Part shown: in pieces, positions 63,284 to 64,000 of the stretch
Numbering within the stretch: position 1 is the first letter of the stretch
Layout of the letters: the number at the start of each line of letters is the position of its first letter
NCBI RefSeq assembly: GCF_046614695.1
Contig: NZ_JBKKHQ010000008.1
Location: forward strand, 124,001 to 188,000
Direction: 5' to 3'
Length of the DNA stretch: 64,000 nt
Source: Pokkaliibacter sp046614695
GTDB lineage: Bacteria > Pseudomonadota > Gammaproteobacteria > Pseudomonadales > Balneatricaceae
Position numbers and translations under genes: made by a program
The notes under the pieces: model-generated
Database searches by the model: none
Seen by the model: only the letters and a program-made list of their open reading frames with translations
What the model was told of the DNA's origin: nothing

Positions 63284-63403
63284 TCCATCATGTCCTTTTA
63301 CAGCAGGACACCGACGATACGTTGAGCGCTAAAAGGTGTAAAGAGAGGGGAGTCAGAGTCTTGAAGAAGCCGGAAGCGCCGAATAGCGCTTCCGAAGGGG
63401 GCA

Positions 63404-64000
63404 TCAGAGGCGCAAGCCGCCGTCCATTTCGATCACTCGGCCATTAACATAGTCGTTGTTGATGATATAGCTCACTGTCATCGCAATTTCTTCAGGCTTG
63501 CCTAAACGGTGAGCCGGAATCATGGCCTCAATTTTTTCCAGTGCTTCGGGCTTCATGCTGGTCACCATCTCGGTGGCGATAAATCCTGGAGCAATGGCGG
63601 CGCAGCGAATTCCATAGCGAGCCAGTTCTTTGGCCCAGGTCACTGTCATGGCAGCTACACCTGCCTTGGAGGCTGCGTAGTTGGTCTGCCCCATATTTCC
63701 CGCGCGCGAAATACTGGAAATATTAATGATGCAGCCTTCTTGTTGCTCTTCAATCATGGCAGTGGCTGCTTCACGACCACAGAGAAAGGTCCCAGTCATG
63801 TTGACGTCGATAACGCTCTGCCAGTCTTCAAGTGACATGCGCTTATCAACAGTGCCGTCCTTGGCTTTGATAAACATCGCATCACGAGTGATACCTGCGT
63901 TATTGACCATGACATGAATGGCGCCAAGATCTGTCCGAATGTGAGAAAAAGTGTTTTCAACATCCTCTTCCTTGGCAACGTTGCAGACATAGGCGCGAGC
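63404..64000 (-). CDS. SDR reductase, acetoacetyl-CoA/3-oxoacyl reductase type (5' end outside window)
   Basis: The frame runs off the right edge, leaving 198 residues. The visible part reads ARAYVCNVAKEEDVENTFSH, then VMVNNAGITRDAMFIK, the catalytic SISRAGNMGQTNYAASKAGV (Ser, Tyr, Lys) and a C-terminal YIINNDYVNGRVIEMDGGLR. The NNAGITRD and GQTNYAASKAG patterns suit PhaB and FabG equally. The missing N-terminus holds the NADPH loop. The phasin gene elsewhere in the window favours a PHA role slightly. Confidence 0.85.
   Translation of the reverse strand, partial: ARAYVCNVAKEEDVENTFSHIRTDLGAIHVMVNNAGITRDAMFIKAKDGTVDKRMSLEDWQSVIDVNMTGTFLCGREAATAMIEEQQEGCIINISSISRAGNMGQTNYAASKAGVAAMTVTWAKELARYGIRCAAIAPGFIATEMVTSMKPEALEKIEAMIPAHRLGKPEEIAMTVSYIINNDYVNGRVIEMDGGLRL

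Noticed and set aside
1..64000. tRNA, rRNA, insertion sequence or prophage
   Set aside because: No cloverleaf or rRNA-like sequence, transposase, integrase or terminal inverted repeats were seen by reading; a tRNA or covariance-model scan was not possible here.

Overview
The window reads as a chromosomal segment of a marine-type gammaproteobacterium, most like an Oceanospirillales-group organism. That placement is inferred from gene content: AceE/AceF/PdhR, AhpCF, Tdh/Kbl, AmpD/AmpG/AmpR, YajQ and Pta/AckA all look gammaproteobacterial, and they sit beside a complete mevalonate operon and two homologues of the Helicobacter/Campylobacter helical-shape enzymes. Coding density is high. I see no rRNA, tRNA, CRISPR array, insertion sequence or prophage.

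Layout. 1-700: end of a sulfurtransferase and a secreted DUF3828-like protein. 780-4897 (minus): a three-gene unit encoding a DUF2063 protein, a DUF692 (MNIO) oxygenase and a 722-residue ferritin-like protein that carries a bufferin-like cysteine segment. 5374-6954: a CueO-type copper oxidase, divergent from that unit, with a MerR/CueR-style promoter. 6962-9018: a class A beta-lactamase divergent from an AmpR-like regulator. 9037-15531: HrpB, a tiny ORF, a Sel1 protein, a hemerythrin and AhpF/AhpC. 16867-22710: a type I secretion operon (ABC transporter, HlyD-type adaptor, degenerate LuxR-family regulator, TolC with an extra C-terminal domain). 22812-25783 (minus): an M99 (Csd4/Pgp1-like) carboxypeptidase and a YkuD/NTF2 (Csd6/Pgp2-like) protein.

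26213-33579: the mevalonate operon (HMG-CoA reductase, type 2 IPP isomerase, HMG-CoA synthase, two GHMP kinases, diphosphomevalonate decarboxylase) ending in an overlapping HAD phosphatase. 33641-43488: phasin, Pta-AckA, NadC, AmpD, a Fur-box-preceded unknown gene, an AEC transporter and a D-lactate dehydrogenase-type flavoprotein. 43939-49577: pdhR, aceE, aceF. 49651-64000: a MocR regulator, kbl-tdh, mntH-mntR, a membrane protein, a transglutaminase/DUF2126 protein, a PanE-like reductase, YajQ, an AmpG-like permease and a truncated acetoacetyl-CoA reductase-type SDR.

The genes form several working circuits. AmpG, AmpD, AmpR and the beta-lactamase together are the parts of a muropeptide-sensing beta-lactamase induction loop. 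PdhR-like operators lie before both the lactate-type dehydrogenase and aceE, joining lactate and pyruvate oxidation. The TolC protein and the YkuD protein share the same NTF2-like domain, linking the secretion operon to the cell-wall shape pair. The strongest candidate for an undescribed system is the MNIO unit, in which the presumed modification substrate is a cysteine-rich segment embedded in a large, apparently cytoplasmic ferritin-like protein instead of a small secreted peptide.
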